Shown here one piece after another: positions 1 through 12,904 of a stretch of 64,000 bases of DNA (the first letter of the stretch is position 1; each line of letters begins with the position of its first letter). The notes below the pieces were generated by a model, which worked only from the letters and a program-made list of their open reading frames with translations, was not told the origin of the DNA and did no database searches. The DNA comes from Tulasnella sp. 424. Its lineage: Eukaryota > Basidiomycota > Agaricomycetes > Cantharellales > Tulasnellaceae. A program made the translations under genes and the position numbers. The DNA lies in NCBI GenBank assembly GCA_019633425.1, contig WSUB01000058.1, positions 157,656 to 221,655 on the forward strand, read 5' to 3'.

Positions 1-2002
1 TAGAAGAGAAGCCAAAAGGGGGGGAGGGGAAGAGGTTTTAGCCCAACGCCGAGCCAAGCCGACCGCCATGCCGAGTGTGGCAACCGCCGGCCACCCTCTC
101 CTTCCCCTCCAACCAACCATACTCACTTTCACCTTTCCCCCTCTCTCCTAGTTTGTCTCTCAGTCCTCTCAATAACGTGCATCGCACTCGCACTCGTCCC
201 AACATCCAAATGGTGGCTTTTACTCATCTTCAGGTGTCTCCAAGCGTCGGGCNNNNNNNNNNNNNNNNNNNNNNNNNNNNNNNNNNNNNNNNNNNNNNNN
301 NNNNNNNNNNNNNNNNNNNNNNNNNNNNNNNNNNNNNNNNNNNNNNNNNNAACGTGCATCGCACTCGCACTCGTCCCAACATCCAAATGGTGGCTTTTAC
401 TCATCTTCAGGTGTCTCCAAGCGTCGGGCTCAGCGAGTACCGTGGCTCTAGGCTCAGGAGTCATTGCGGACATCGCTCCTCCAGCTGAGAGAGGAGGGTT
501 TCTGGGCTTTACGCTGTTGGGAATCTTGGTGAGCTGGCGTGGTGTTGCACAGTCTTTTTGATACGGTGTTGACCTGGCCGATTATCTTTCCGTTTTGCAG
601 CTAGGGCCTTGTATCGGTTGGTAGCAGAGAAACAATCCATTCAGCTGATGCGAGCTGAAGGCCGACGTTTTACTACTACCATGTTACTAGGACCGGTGAT
701 TGGTGGTCTCTTAGCAGGCAGCTTGGGGTGGAGGTACGTCAACCCCCATCATAAGATGACAAAGGTATAACTCATATCACAACGCGCAGATGGATATTCT
801 GGTTCCTTTGCATACTATCAACAGCATGCTCGGTACTCATCGTCCTGTAAGTGACGCCAGGTTTATTATGGTCTGGTGGGAGCCCACACCATTTCTTCCA
901 CAAACAGGTTCCTCCCTGAAACACTCCGTCGTATCGTCGGGAACGGTTCTCATCCCGCACCGAGATGGTGGGGACGTCCCCTAATACCAGTCATCGGTCC
1001 TTCCCGTCGAAGATCAGGCCTTCGCCAACAAACACCACCGACACCACCGCCATCACCCAAAACGCCCCTCCTCTCGAACCCATTCCTCCTCTTCCTCGAA
1101 CCCGACATAATGTTCATGCTCCTCTCCACCGCCTTAACGTACGGCCTGTTCGTAACCATCCAATCCACAACCTCGTTCCTCTTCCAACAAGCGTACTCGT
1201 CGTTGACGGAGACGGAAGTGGGGTTGTGTTTCTTACCGATGGGCGTTGGGTCCCTCATAAGCAGTGCGTTTACGGGAAAACAGCTGGATTGGGAGTACAA
1301 GCGGTGTAGGAGGCGGTGGGAGGAGAAGAGAAAGGCGAGGTGGGAGGAGGCTCGCGGGGCGAGTGAAAAGCAGGGGGATTTGGGCGACGACCTCGAGAGT
1401 CCGTCGTTACCCCCGCCAAGCAAGGAAGAAGAGTTGACTTTCCACGTAGAGAAGGCTCGCTTGCGGTGGTCTTTCCTCTACACAGGACTGATTATAGCGT
1501 CATGCATCGGGTACGGGTGGGCTTTGGATAAAAGAGTGCACATGGTTGTTCCATTGATCATTCAGTTCTTCGGTGAGCCTACATATTCCCCCCAGCCGCG
1601 GTGCAATCAGACAAAGTGGACTGACGAAGGGGAGGGCTTCTTTTTTTTTTACCCAGCCGGATGGGTCGTCGTCGGCCAAATGAACTCGTTCCAAACCCTC
1701 CTGATCGACGTTATGCCTGCTCAAGGATCGTCAACCACCGCGATCGTAAGTCTCTCTCTCACCTCTCCCTTACCGCATCCTCCGCTCACTCGAACGCTAC
1801 GTAGAACAACTTTGTTCGATGTCTCCTTGGCGCCGGGATCATTTCCGTCGTGAACCTCATCATCGACGCCATCGGAACAGGATGGACGTACACTTTACTT
1901 TCGTTAATCGGAGCCGTCGCGATTCCGATATTCACCCTTGTCGTGATTCGGTACGGGCCCCGGTGGAGGATGAGGAGATGGAAGAAGAGGAATCAAAACT
2001 GA
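1..2002 (+). CDS. MFS drug:H+ antiporter-like transporter, copy 1 (5' truncated, contains gap)
   Basis: This is the 3' part of a multi-exon major facilitator gene, probably a plasma-membrane multidrug or quinidine-resistance type exporter. The visible exons encode membrane helices (for example ALVPTSKWWLLLIFRCLQ), the PVIGG helix region, a long charged cytoplasmic loop rich in R/K/E, and the C-terminal helices ending RRWKKRNQN before TGA at 2000-2002. The 5' end lies outside the window and an N-run at 253-350 interrupts an exon. It is a tandem duplicate of the next gene: positions 1-2000 align collinearly with about 2995-4808, with scattered substitutions. No premature stop was found in the readable exons, so it may be functional. 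The substrate is not predictable. Confidence 0.8.
174..429. other. Assembly gap flanked by identical 79-bp ends
   Basis: Positions 253-350 are 98 Ns. The 79 bases before the gap (174-252) and the 79 bases after it (351-429) are identical. This is the signature of two contig ends that overlap but were not merged, so the gap is probably artificial and the true sequence has only one copy. The neighbouring paralogue at about 3162-3240 has a single copy at the equivalent place. Confidence 0.85.
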
Positions 2003-2342
2003 ATTTGGGATTCTAGGAAAGGGAGAGGAAAAACTTGCCCGTTGTAGACTAAAACGACGCATATAGGCAGACGAGATCACACACCAAAAAAAGGAAAGGT
2101 TCAACTTTCTTCTGCCGTACACGCTCAATTGTATCATATACATAAACCAACCATTGTATTATCATCTTGTTCTTTCCATCATTGATCGCATGGGCGGACT
2201 CAAACAGTAGAGTATGAGAGATCGTAAGCGCCTATTACGCAAAAGTAGCTTCGAATCAAACCTCGTGTTCCTCTTCTTCGTCTTTTTCCTCCGCCTTCCA
2301 GCTCTCATCCCTCACCACCATCCCCTCTCATGTGATCACTAG
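2003..2342. other. Intergenic between the MFS copies
   Basis: These 340 bases between the stop of copy 1 and the start of copy 2 show no coding pattern. They must hold the terminator of copy 1 and the promoter of copy 2. CT-rich tracts around 2268-2330 lie just before the ATG, as is common in fungal promoters. Confidence 0.6.
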
Positions 2343-4808
2343 ATGAAAGACAACCAACACTCCCCTACGTCCACTTCTGTTACGACCACCACCCAACAGA
2401 CCGCCGTGGAATCAACACCGACGACTGCGGACGTAGAGATCAGGATGGATTCGAAGTCTACAGGTGGTGGAGGTTCCGATGTTACGCCACCGTTTTCCGT
2501 GTTCACTTCAAGGGAGAAATGGGTGTTAATTGGGATGACTGGTCTTGCTGGGTTTTTCAGGCAAGTTTGGATCGTCATGTATCGCATAATTACCATCGTC
2601 AAATGCTAAAGCTTTTCTTCGCCCTTCTTTTTCCTGCCTCTGAAAACAGTCCACTCTCGTCAAACATATACTTCCCGGCCATCCCTCTGCTATCACAAGA
2701 TTTTGGGGTATCGGTCTCGTTGATGAACTTGACGATCACCGTCTACTTCATTTGCCAAGGCATCTGTGAGCACCCCTCTCGAATCAAACAACGGTGGTGT
2801 AGAACGACTGATGTGTATTTTTTCCCCCCCGGCTAGCTCCGATGGTATGGGCTCCCCTCGCAGACACGAAGGGACGACGACCAGTGTACATCAGTAAGTT
2901 TCACCAACTACCGGCGGCACTATTAAATCGTGATTCTATGATCGCGGACAACTGTGTATCCTTGGGGATCGGGTTCGGCTTGTGGCGTTGTATTAGAAGA
3001 GAAGCTCAAGAGGAGGGAGAAGCTTTAGCCCAACGCCGAGCCAAGCCCGACCGCCGAGTTGGCGGTGGCAACCGCCGGCCACCCTCTTCTTCCCTTCCAA
3101 CAAACCCTACTCACTTTCACCTTTCCCCCTCTCTCCTAGTTTGCCTCTCAGTCCTCTCAATAACGTGCATCGCACTCGCACTCGTCCCAACATCCAAATG
3201 GTGGCTCTTACTCATCTTCAGATGTCTCCAAGGGTCGGGCTCAGCGAGTACCGTGGCTCTAGGCTCAGGAGTTATCGCGGACATCGCTACTCCAACTGAG
3301 AGAGGAGGGTTTTTGGGATTCACGATGTTAGGAATGTTGGTGAGCGGGCGTGGTTGTTTTTGATGAATGTTGGTAGGTTGACCTGGCCGATTATCTTCGT
3401 TTTGCAGCTAGGGTCTTGTATCGGTTGGTAGCAGAGAAATAGTTCATTCAGTTGATGCGAGCTGAAGGCTGACATTCTACTACCATGTTACTAGGACCGG
3501 TGATTGGTGGTCTCTTAATGGGCAGCCTTGGGTGGAGGTAATTCGACCCCACCCATAATATGACAGAACGTAAAACTCATCTATCACAACGCGCAGATGG
3601 ATATTCTGGTTCCTTTGCATACTATCAACAGCATGCTTGGTGCTTATCGTCCTGTAAGTGACGCCGGGTTTATTATGATTTGGTAGGAGGTCGGAATCCA
3701 ACCCACACACTATTTTTTTTCCACGACAGGTTCCTCCCTGAAACACTCCGTCTTATCGTCGGGAACGGGTCTCAGCCCGTACCGAGGTGGTGGGGACGTC
3801 CCCTAATCCCAGTCATCGGTCCTTCCCGTCGACGATCAAACCTTCGCGGACAAACGCAGCCGACAGCACCGCCGTCACCCAAAACGCCCCTCCGCTCGAA
3901 CCCGTTCCTCCTCTTCCTCGAACCCGACATAATGTTCATGCTATTCTCTACTGCCTTAACGTACGGCCTGTGGGTGACCATCCAATCCACAACCTCGTTC
4001 CTCTTCCAACAAGCGTACTCGTCGTTGACGGACAAGGAATTAGGGTTGTGTTTCTTACCGATGGGCACTGGGTCCTTCATGAGCAGTGCGTTTACGGGAA
4101 AACAGCTGGATTGGGAGTACAAGCGGTGTAGGAGACGGTGGGAGGAGAAGAGAAAGGCGAGGTGGGAGGAGGCTCGCGGGGCGAGTGAGAAGCAGAGGGA
4201 TTGGGTAGACGGTGACCTCGAGAGTCCGTCGTTACCCCCACCAAGCAAGGAAGAAGAGTTGACGTTCCATGTGGAGAAGGCTCGCTTGCGGTGGTCTTTC
4301 CTCTACACGGGACTGAGTATAGCGTCATGCATCGGGAACGGGTGGGCTTTGGATAAAAGAGTGCACATTGCTGTTCCATTGATCATTCAGTTCGTCGGTG
4401 AGCCTACATATTCCCCCAGCCGCGGTTCAGTTAGACAAAGTAGACTGACTGTTTTTTTACCAGCCGGATGGGTCATCGCCGGCCAAATGAACTCATTCCA
4501 AACCCTTCTGATCGACGTTATGCCTGCTCAAGGATCGACAACCACCGCAATCGTAAGTCTCCTTTTTTCCTCCATTATTTCCTGCCTCTGCTCACTCGAC
4601 CGCCCGTTAGAACAACTTCGTTCGATGTCTCCTCGGCGCCGGGATCATCTCCGTCGTAAACCCCATAATCGACGCCATAGGAGTGGGATGGGCGTTCACT
4701 TTGCTTTCGTTAATGGGAGCCGTCGCAATTCCGATATTCACCCTTGTCGTGATTCGGTACGGCCCCCGGTGGAGGACGAGGAGATGGGAGAAGAGGAATC
4801 AAAGTTGA
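2343..4808 (+). CDS. MFS drug:H+ antiporter-like transporter, copy 2
   Basis: A complete multi-exon MFS transporter gene. The N-terminal tail is Ser/Thr-rich and cytoplasmic, followed by the first helix (WVLIGMTGLAGFF) and the SPLSSNIYFPAIP segment typical of DHA1 exporters. The ADTKGRRPVY loop between helices 2 and 3 is the MFS signature A region, and PVIGGLLMGSLGWR lies near helix 5. A long charged loop (RRRWEEKRKARWEEARG) separates the two halves. It ends KRNQS before TGA at 4806-4808. The first intron appears to use a GC donor (GCAAGT at 2561) and acceptor at 2649, giving FFSPLSSN in frame. Likely a plasma-membrane exporter of toxic compounds; the substrate is unknown. Confidence 0.82.
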
Positions 4809-5371
4809 ATCTGGCTTCTTCTAGGCCAAAAAGAAAGAAGGAGAAGGGGAAGAGGGAATATGGCACGTTGTACGCTAAACGACGCATGCACGTAGGCAGA
4901 CGAGATCACACAAAAAAAGAAGGTTCAACTTCGTACACATTCAATTGTAGCATATCCATAAATCAACCATTGCATTATCACCTGTACTTTCCATGATTGA
5001 TCGCATGATGTGAATCCTATATATCCAGTTCTTCGCCATCAAATCCTATTCATCGCAGTTTACGCCCGTCCGACGGCGGGTGGAGCTATGGGTTGAGTCT
5101 AGAATCGTCGGAGATTCATTTCACCTAAGCCTGCGACCCGCAGGTTCGAGTATTAAATCACTCCGCTCGTAGCTCAGAAGTTGGTTCTTCCTTCTCTCCT
5201 TTCCCCTTTCATTGTCCCGAACGAACTGCGGCTTTCACTGCCTCCCAGGAAGTCATAAAGAGGTGAGCGGACTGCGCCGCTTAAGTTGCCGCGGACGATG
5301 AAACAAAACTCGGCATATTGCGTTTAAGGAAACAGAGAAACTCAGTCTATACCTTTTCACGCACTTTCAAA
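4809..5371. other. Intergenic region, no gene recognised
   Basis: About 560 bases hold the 3' flank of the MFS gene and the promoter of the next gene. A short box-B-like element (GGTTCGAGT near 5143) is present but no tRNA fold could be completed. Confidence 0.5.
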
Positions 5372-6588
5372 ATGATGCTCATGAACTATTTGTACGGTTC
5401 GTCCAAGAGTACGACGAAAGCCGAAGAGGCTTCAGTGGTGGTGGTGGAGGGCCAGGGAATGCAGGGTCCTGACGGCGACTTGGTCCACACATCACATGCG
5501 GTACGCCCCAACGATCATCACCCCCACTTTCCGTTCCAGTACTTAACTCGTTGGATTTTCGATAGACGGAGGTGAAGGATGCGGTGAATCGATCGACCGA
5601 TAAGACAGTAAGGCAGGCCTCATGTATAATTAACTCCAGGCACGAGGCCTAACCCCAGTTTTATGTACATATTTGTCTCAGCGCTTGCAAGCCTCTTCGG
5701 TGGCAGTTGATGGGAACCCGTCCGTGGGGGGCGCTCTACAACTCGTTGCAACGACTACCACCGGGTACAGTCGAAGCTCGAATGTGGCATTCCCACTCGT
5801 TATAGGAGAAAATATCGAGGGGGCGATGGTACCTATATCGACAGCCACCTTTCAAGCCTCCCTTCACGCCAAGCTCCCTATGGACATGAAGACTCCCCAG
5901 CCTCCCGTATCTCAAATTTCCTTTCCGACTGTGTCGAAGAAAGAGGAATTGTCTTGTGCCCTTGCTAAGGATACGCTAGTCGTCAAGGTGAGAGTTGGCG
6001 TTCAACTCAGGTCTCCAAAGCGAGAGGGCTGACATGGGGTTGCTTCTAGAACCCTGAACGCAGTGCTACCAGTCAAATACATCAAGAGCACCTTTCCGAC
6101 ATTGCTGAAGAAGAGGCTGAAGTCCTAAAACTCTGGACGCGAGTATGGGACACCATTCTGGCCGACGACTATTCGTCTGCTGGCCCGTCTTCGTCCTCCG
6201 AACTAGCCAGCGCTAGTCTCGGCGTCTCCCCATGTCCTTCCTCCGACGCCACGACCTCACTTTCCTCTCCCACCTCAGCACGTCCCTGCACTCCCTCAAA
6301 GACCGCCGTTGCCGATATCGCGCAACCAAGCCAACTTCGCGCATGTTTCAGCGCGCCTTCGCTCCCGACCTCTCCTGAACGTGGGCGGTTTGTGGAGGTG
6401 TTCGACTCGGAGGGCGTGTCGGTCGTTCCTTGGGGAGATTTTCCGTGAGTCCTTAGATCCTGCACCGGGAACAAGAATACTTATCAAACGCGATTGCTTG
6501 CAGCGACGGAATACCAAAGAGACTTCCCAAACGCAGCATGTCAGGTTTGATATCTCGCTGGCGCCGAGACTCGAAGGTTCGCTCCTGA
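5372..6588 (+). CDS. Hypothetical protein, 318 aa, five exons
   Basis: Not recognised. A consistent spliced frame is 5372-5500, 5566-5607, 5682-5987, 6050-6444 and 6504-6588, with GT-AG introns of about 60-75 nt. The product starts MMLMNYLYGSSKSTTKAEEA. The middle is hydrophilic. An acidic stretch EEEAEVLKLWTRVWDTIL at about residue 175 may form a helix. A long Ser/Pro/Thr-rich low-complexity part follows, and the end is basic (KRLPKRSMSGLISRWRRDSK). There are no membrane segments and no signal peptide. The splice phases all close, which supports a real gene. Its role is unknown. Confidence 0.6.
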
Positions 6589-7485
6589 GAGAAATATCCC
6601 TTGAATTTGAATCGGACAATAAGACATTTTAGTTCGTTATTTTTCCGTTCTTTCTTCTCTTATCCTATCCTTTTTCGCTTCTTCTACGTATTATGTACAA
6701 AACGGACTTCTATGCCTATGGACCAAATGAAATAGCTCCCCTGTATTAATATTTCTACGCGCGGTTGCTCCTGATCTCAAAAGCCTCTGTAGGAAGTCGC
6801 TCCAACCCGGGCCTCGCTGAGTGAACGTCCCCGTTCAACAGAGGCTTGAGGCTGATGAACCATAGGAACCATTCTATCGGCAGCAACTAGTCATGGAAGA
6901 CGACCGCAGACGTCCAGTTTGAAGAAGTCATAAGTTAAGTGCATGGCCGCGATATACTTCGTTCCCGATCCTTAATAAAACATACCCGCTAAACCTCGCT
7001 AGATGTAGAGATGTGGAATGGCCCGCATGAGACTGGCGCTCACGTGCCGCTGTCTGGAGTCGATTTCCTGGGTCTGTAGGTGGACGCTTTCGATTGCGTT
7101 GTGGAGTGGCGCCGCGACCCAGCTAGTTCTGCTGATGCGCTAGTCCCTGGCCTGTAGAAGGACGCTTTCGAATACGATGTGGAGCGTCGCCACGAACCAG
7201 CTAGCCCTTCTGGACATTAAACACGTCTCTACCGTCGCTAATGCTTTTATTGCAATAAATCGAGGCCCAGGATGGATGCTCACAAGTCCTCTTGTCGTTC
7301 CTAGTATCTAGATAAGGCCTTATGTACCCAATCGACAATAGCTTGGCCGCAGTCTCGATCCAATTTTTTATGATCGATCCTAGGTACTTCATATGCATAA
7401 ATGCTTCGTAGATTACCTGATAGCAAAGTACAACGGATTGTAGATATCGTTTGAGTTCTAGGTTATTATGGACTTGAATTACGTC
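6589..7485. other. Intergenic between convergent genes
   Basis: About 900 bases without a recognisable gene. They contain the 3' flanks of two convergent genes and one short imperfect direct repeat, listed separately. Confidence 0.5.
7071..7216. repeat. Imperfect direct repeat, 78-bp period
   Basis: Positions 7071-7138 and 7149-7216 are similar over most of their length. Both contain CTGTAG, GGACGCTTTCGA, GTGGAG and CCAGCTAG at a spacing of 78 bases. There is no coding signal, and the function is unknown. Confidence 0.65.
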
Positions 7486-10400
7486 TCACTCCTCCATTCG
7501 CTGTGCACGTCTAGCCAACTGGGACGGAATCATAATTCAGTGCCATGAGCCAGCAACGATTAATTCGGAACTACTCACAGCTGCGGCAAGATCCATCTGC
7601 CCAGGTGCCTTTGGACCTCCGCCGACAGCTGGTCGTGGAGGCGCTGCGGGAGCTGAACCTCCGGCTTTAGCAGTTGGAACAGCAGGTCGGCCTGGTACCT
7701 TAGGAGCACCGGGTTTAGTGCCGATTGGAGGTTTCGGCTTGACGCCAGGCGCAGGAGCGGGAGGCTTGTTAGCGAGGGAAGAATTCGGTCGCGAATCTGA
7801 TGCGTCTGACGTCGACTCTTCAGCCACAGATCTTTTCCATGGTGCGGCTCCGCCATGAGCACCAATACCAGGGAAAACAGCGACAGGCTTGGCACTAGCG
7901 TCTGCAGCAACTGATTGAGGAACCACCGGTTTGGGCTTGGGAGTGGTCGAAGAACCTGATGCAGATGGACCGGGTGCTGGCGGTGGAGCACGGCGCGCAG
8001 CGGGTGGTGGTGCTGGAGCTTTGGCAGGCTTTGGTTTGGGTGGGATCAGCTCAAGGTAGTTCGATGGGGTCCAACCCTCTTCTGATCCCTTCTTAACTAG
8101 CCACCAACCTGGGTGCAAATCGTCGTTAGGGATACAAGCAACAAAAAAAAATGGTTGGCCCACCATTTGCATCCTTTTCGACGAGCTCCACCACATCATC
8201 TTTCTCTAATGACATTTCCCCTTCCTGGCCTGCGAAGGCGTAGATGGCGCGATACCTATCTTCCTCGGGCTCTTCTTCCGCTGCTGGAGCTGGTGGAGGT
8301 GGAGGAGGTGGAGGGGCTGGGTTTGGTGCCGGAGCCCTGGCCGCTGCTTTCAACGCCGCCGCGGCAGGTGTAACTGCGGGCGCTGCCGCCGGCTTGGCTG
8401 CAGGTGTCGAAGTGAAAGCAGGGGGTCGCACTGCCGCAGCGGGTGTTGATTGATTTGGTAGAGGTCGCGCTTGAGGTTTCGGTTTCGGTCTGCTCGCTGC
8501 AGCTGGCTTGGGCTACAGTTTTGTTCACGCAGGCTATGTCAACAATCCGAAAGTAGTAAAAAAAAGTCATAGCTTACCCCGCTGGGACCACCGGCTCGGA
8601 GCAGCTTTCCTTTCGTAATTGGTCTAGCTTCTCTCTGCTTTCGCTTAGCTGGAGGACGAGAGAGACTGTTTGCAGGCTCTCCAGATGCAACCCGGACGAC
8701 ATGGCTTTTGTATACATCGTCCTTTTGTACAGTTTCATCTCTCTGGAAAGTAACATTGGCCTTCTTTTCCTTCTTCTTCGCGTATTCGACCCTGCAATCT
8801 TATTTAGTGGCGAATTACCAACACTATGTACGGATGGACCCACTGTGGAGCAATTATCAAATTAATCTGGGCCCGCGTGAGCTGCATCAAACAAGCTGAA
8901 AGTTCCGTCTTGAAGTAACAACTAAAGACCGGATCTCCCTCTTCAGAAGGCACGGTCAAGTTGAGGATCTTCGTGGGCGAGAGGTTATTATATTTATGTT
9001 GATTACGTGCTGTCGTTTCACTTACAACCCAATCGTCCCGAAGATTAGACATCGCGATCGACTTGATAGTAACTAGTGGAATCTTCCTTTCTAATGCCAT
9101 CTGCGTCGCACCATTGTGTACAGTGGTGATGACAATATGCGCCGCTTTCTCGGTCTTGCTTTCTAATCAGTGCTTGCGAGACCACTCTACCGCGCAGACC
9201 ACTCACCACGACGAGGTATCGAGGACTTGGTTTACTAGACCGTCCAAGTTTGGAGACGAGCAACTGAATCCGCATGCTGAAGTGAACCGTTTCTCCTTCT
9301 AGAATTTCCATCAGCGATCAACGAAACGACCTGCGCAGAAAGGGATGAAACGCACTCGTAATACCACAAGCATTTCGGATCATTTCTCCCAGAGCGTTTT
9401 TTCCACCAACGTCCAGGTAATCACCCATAAAGCGGCGATAACTCAACAAGCTGAATCGACGCCTCTCCTTCCGACCGGCCAACATCTGATGACCATAGTC
9501 ACGAATTTGGGCGTAGGCAATTCCTTCCTTGTTATTCTTCCAGAAGCGTTGGATTCGTGCGGCACATTCGTTCTTGTAACGCCAGTAGTTCCTCCACGCA
9601 CGCTGAATACGACCAGCCATGTTATGCCAGTAACGGTCTCGCATCGTTTCAAGGGCAAAGAGCTGTTGAATCGAAGGTCAGAAGAGGAAGCTGGCATCAC
9701 ACGAACACCCGCACCGTCTCAGGGTTCTTGATAAAGGCTTTGGTTACACCCATTTGCCATTCTTCTCGCGCGATACCAGTGTCTTTCAGGATGGTCTCGC
9801 AAGCGGAACGTGGCTCTCCTTGCCAGGTGTATTCACCCGCATACGACGTATTCGGAGACAATAGATAGAACCTGTGGAGACATTTCTCAGAGACTGTATA
9901 ACAAGCGGACAGCATATGCGTCTGCTCACCGTTCAACCATCTTCTCAAAAGTGTTGCGGTACGCGAAACCGGCACGACGAACACGGATGTTCTCCTGCAA
10001 GCCGAGATATTTGATTTGATGAAGAATGGCCTTGGTGTCGTACTCAGAGGGACTGCGGTTTTCGTTGGATTTAATCGTTCGGATGTAGGAGGGTCGGGCC
10101 TTCATGAGATTGTCGACCAGGGCACCTGCAGAAGACTGTAATGGAGAAAAAGTCAGCTGAGGGACTCGAACTCATACAATAGGGGCTACCTTGATCTTGT
10201 CTCCAGCCGTTGGCGGTCTCTTCTTGCTGTTGGGATCAGGTCGGTCGGGGAAGAGGGTTCTAAGGAACGCGTTTCCGGAGCCAGCAACCACGTCGAGGAG
10301 GTCTTTGATGAGCGTATCCTTGTTCTTGTCAGTCATCCCCGCAACATTGTACATCACATCTCCAGCATAATGCTTGACAAGGAACTGCGAGCCACGAGAA

Positions 10401-12498
10401 TCGAAGTGCGCGTTACTTGAAAGACCGGCTAGACGCTGAACGAATGCATTGTCGGCAGCGGCAGGATCTGCGTGAGCGGTCGCACAAGCGTCGTTCAACG
10501 CGGCAAAAATTCCAGGAGGACGACGTTCTTCAATAAGGTCGCAGACGATCTTGTTGTTGAAGTACTTGATGGGAGTCCACTTGATCTGTTCACGAACGTA
10601 CTCCTCTTGCTCGGCCTTGAGAGTCAGCTCGATGAAGATTTGTTGGAGCTTTTCGTTCACATAGTTGATGCAAAGCTATCGGAGCCCTCCGGTGAGCATA
10701 TTGCATGAGTAATATGGCAGCCAGTCTCACTTGTTCGAAGGAATTATCCTAGAACTTCAGTGTCAGTTATATCCAAAGACTCGGGAGACGGCCTAAATAC
10801 CTGGAAAATCTCGAAGCCGTAGATATCAAGAACGCCGATGAGATGCACGTGTGCTGTCCTTGGTTTCATGGAGATATTGACTCGAGATACAATCCACTCG
10901 AAAAGGTTGTTATATATCGCCTTGGCGAGAGCATCTCTACCTGCCATAGCCTGGATGACGTTCAACGGCACGTCGTATACCGATCCTGAGCGAACAAAGA
11001 CTCAGTTCAACATGTGTGCCCAGTGAATTCATGCCGCCCACCTCGTCTACCGCCACGCTGGGTTTCCATGACTCGAATCGTCAAGGCTTTGTCGACAGTC
11101 TCAGCGTCCGTCTCCATCAGATACGCAATGAACTCCGTAACTCCAGGATCTTCGACCTTCGAGTTACCGTCATCCGATTCCTCAAAGACAAGGTTGCCGA
11201 GCCATAGGATGACGGCCAGCATGCGGAATATGTCGTTTTGCTCTTGTGGAGACAAACCAATGACTTGCATGGCTTTCTATGAGCATTAAACGAGGGTATA
11301 ACTGGATCAGAAGCCAATACGCGCCCCAGATATCGGTGACGTACTAGAGTCTCGTGCCAATCATCAACGTCGTCAATACCCGGGACTTCGAGACAATTAC
11401 TCCGACTGGTTATGGCGTATGCTTCGGGTCCTTGCAAGCCGAAGGACTCTATTGAATCCACTCGTCAGTCCAGAAGCTTAACTACCGCATGTCAAGCAGC
11501 ATGCCTTTTAGCTCGTTCGATGCGCCTTTCGTGAACTGATAGAAAATATGGAAGTCGCGTTCACTCTCGATTTGGCCAACGACACGCCCCTACGAAGAAT
11601 ATACGTATCAGTTGCCGAGGACGCTGGCAGTGACGACTGCCTCGCATACCTTTTCGAGAAGGTAATTCGTGATTTGCGCGCCAATCGGTTCACCCTGAGC
11701 GTTGAACATGAGCTCCAGGTACTTTCCATGTCGACTGGAGTTGTTGTTCCTCAAAGTCTTGGCACAACCGAAGCTCTCGAGCAGAGGGTTCGTCGCGAGG
11801 ACCATCTCCTTCACTTGCTGGATGCTGCTGTCTTGGCCGCCCGAAACAGCGGCGATGTACTGCATGATCCGCTTCGCAGCTTCCGTCTTCCCGGCACCAG
11901 ACTCTCCAGAGATGATGACACACTGATTCTCCTTGTAGGCGTTCATGTTGTAGTACGCTGACTCGGCGATGCTGAAGACGTGAGGTGGGACTTCGAGCCG
12001 GTTCTTGCCCTTGTACAGTTGGACCATAGCTTCGGTGTAGATGCCCAAGTCTTGTAGCACACGTTAAGCATTTAGTAACCCTTAGATATAGGGAAGGATG
12101 CGATACCTTTGAACGGGTTGACCGAGATCAACACACCACCGATGTAGGTATAGATTTCGCCGTTCTGCCAACGCTTCTGCAAGTTCTCGTTGATAGCCTC
12201 GTTGCTGATCGTTGTGAGGAGCGTCATATCCGATACACCAGCTTGTTTCTTTTTGAAGCCTTCCTTCCAATCGGCCTGTGGATTGCATGACGATGATGTG
12301 AGCGCTTGCTGCGCGCTCTGACTGAGCTGAGTACGATGCGATGTGCCCTACCTTTGCAACTTTAGAAGCACCTTTCTTCTCGGGCTTTGGGACGCCTGAT
12401 GCTCCCTTCCCTGCCTTCTTTGAAATCGCCTAAAGGGCATTTTCAGATGATCAGCGGTGTGCGGCGGGTGTCGCCCAGGAAAGGGGTCTCAAACCATG
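7486..12498 (-). CDS. myo1: Class I myosin (myosin-1)
   Basis: An actin-based motor that works at endocytic patches and hyphal tips. The start ATG (12498-12496) is a three-base coding exon; the intron opens directly after it and exon 2 (12429-12352) continues [11 protein letters not shown]. The next exons are 12275-12107, 12050-11650 and 11589-11505. Visible parts in order: motor domain with P-loop [12 protein letters not shown] (about residues 132-139); a TEDS-site serine in RRGSVYD; an IQ-type neck ([20 protein letters not shown]); the lipid-binding TH1 domain ([21 protein letters not shown]); a Pro/Ala-rich TH2; an SH3 domain ([29 protein letters not shown]); and a WH2-like end [18 protein letters not shown]. 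The last coding exon is 7518-7486. No acidic Arp2/3-binding tail is encoded. One intron appears to use a GC donor (11504-11503). Confidence 0.93.
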
Positions 12499-12904
12499 TC
12501 TATTCCCTGAACCCAACGTCGCGAACATCAGCTCGAAAGTCGTTTCAAGCTGCGATTATCGAACGTACTGTCTATCTCTACACCTTCTAATCAGTGTTTC
12601 TTGGGCTTCTTCGTTTAGCCCAGATGGGTGGGTATATTGGATTGAGGTGGGCAAGCGAAAGCAAGGCGGCTGCAGCGCGTTACGCAGTCATGACTGGAAT
12701 CTCCCGCGGTGGTCCCTAAATGACGCCACAATCTGCCGAAACGCGGTGTATCTAATCGTAAGAGAGACCAAGAGGACAACACTGACATCTATGGTTAGGA
12801 AATACGCCATGGCAGACAAATGGTCAATAAGTCCGGAGTACATTAAGGCCAAAAAAGACGAGTAATTAGAGGGTCTAAGCGGCGGAGAACTTGTGAAGGT
12901 TGAG
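12499..12904. other. Intergenic: 5' flank of myo1 and 3' flank of coq1
   Basis: About 400 bases with no coding pattern. They should hold the myo1 promoter and 5' untranslated region. Confidence 0.5.

Noticed and set aside
5080..5165. Possible tRNA (box-A-like and GGTTCGAGT box-B-like segments)
   Set aside because: The T-arm cannot pair (the 3' side reads ATTAA), the acceptor pairs at only about five of seven positions, and the anticodon loop has the wrong size. At best a decayed tRNA relic.
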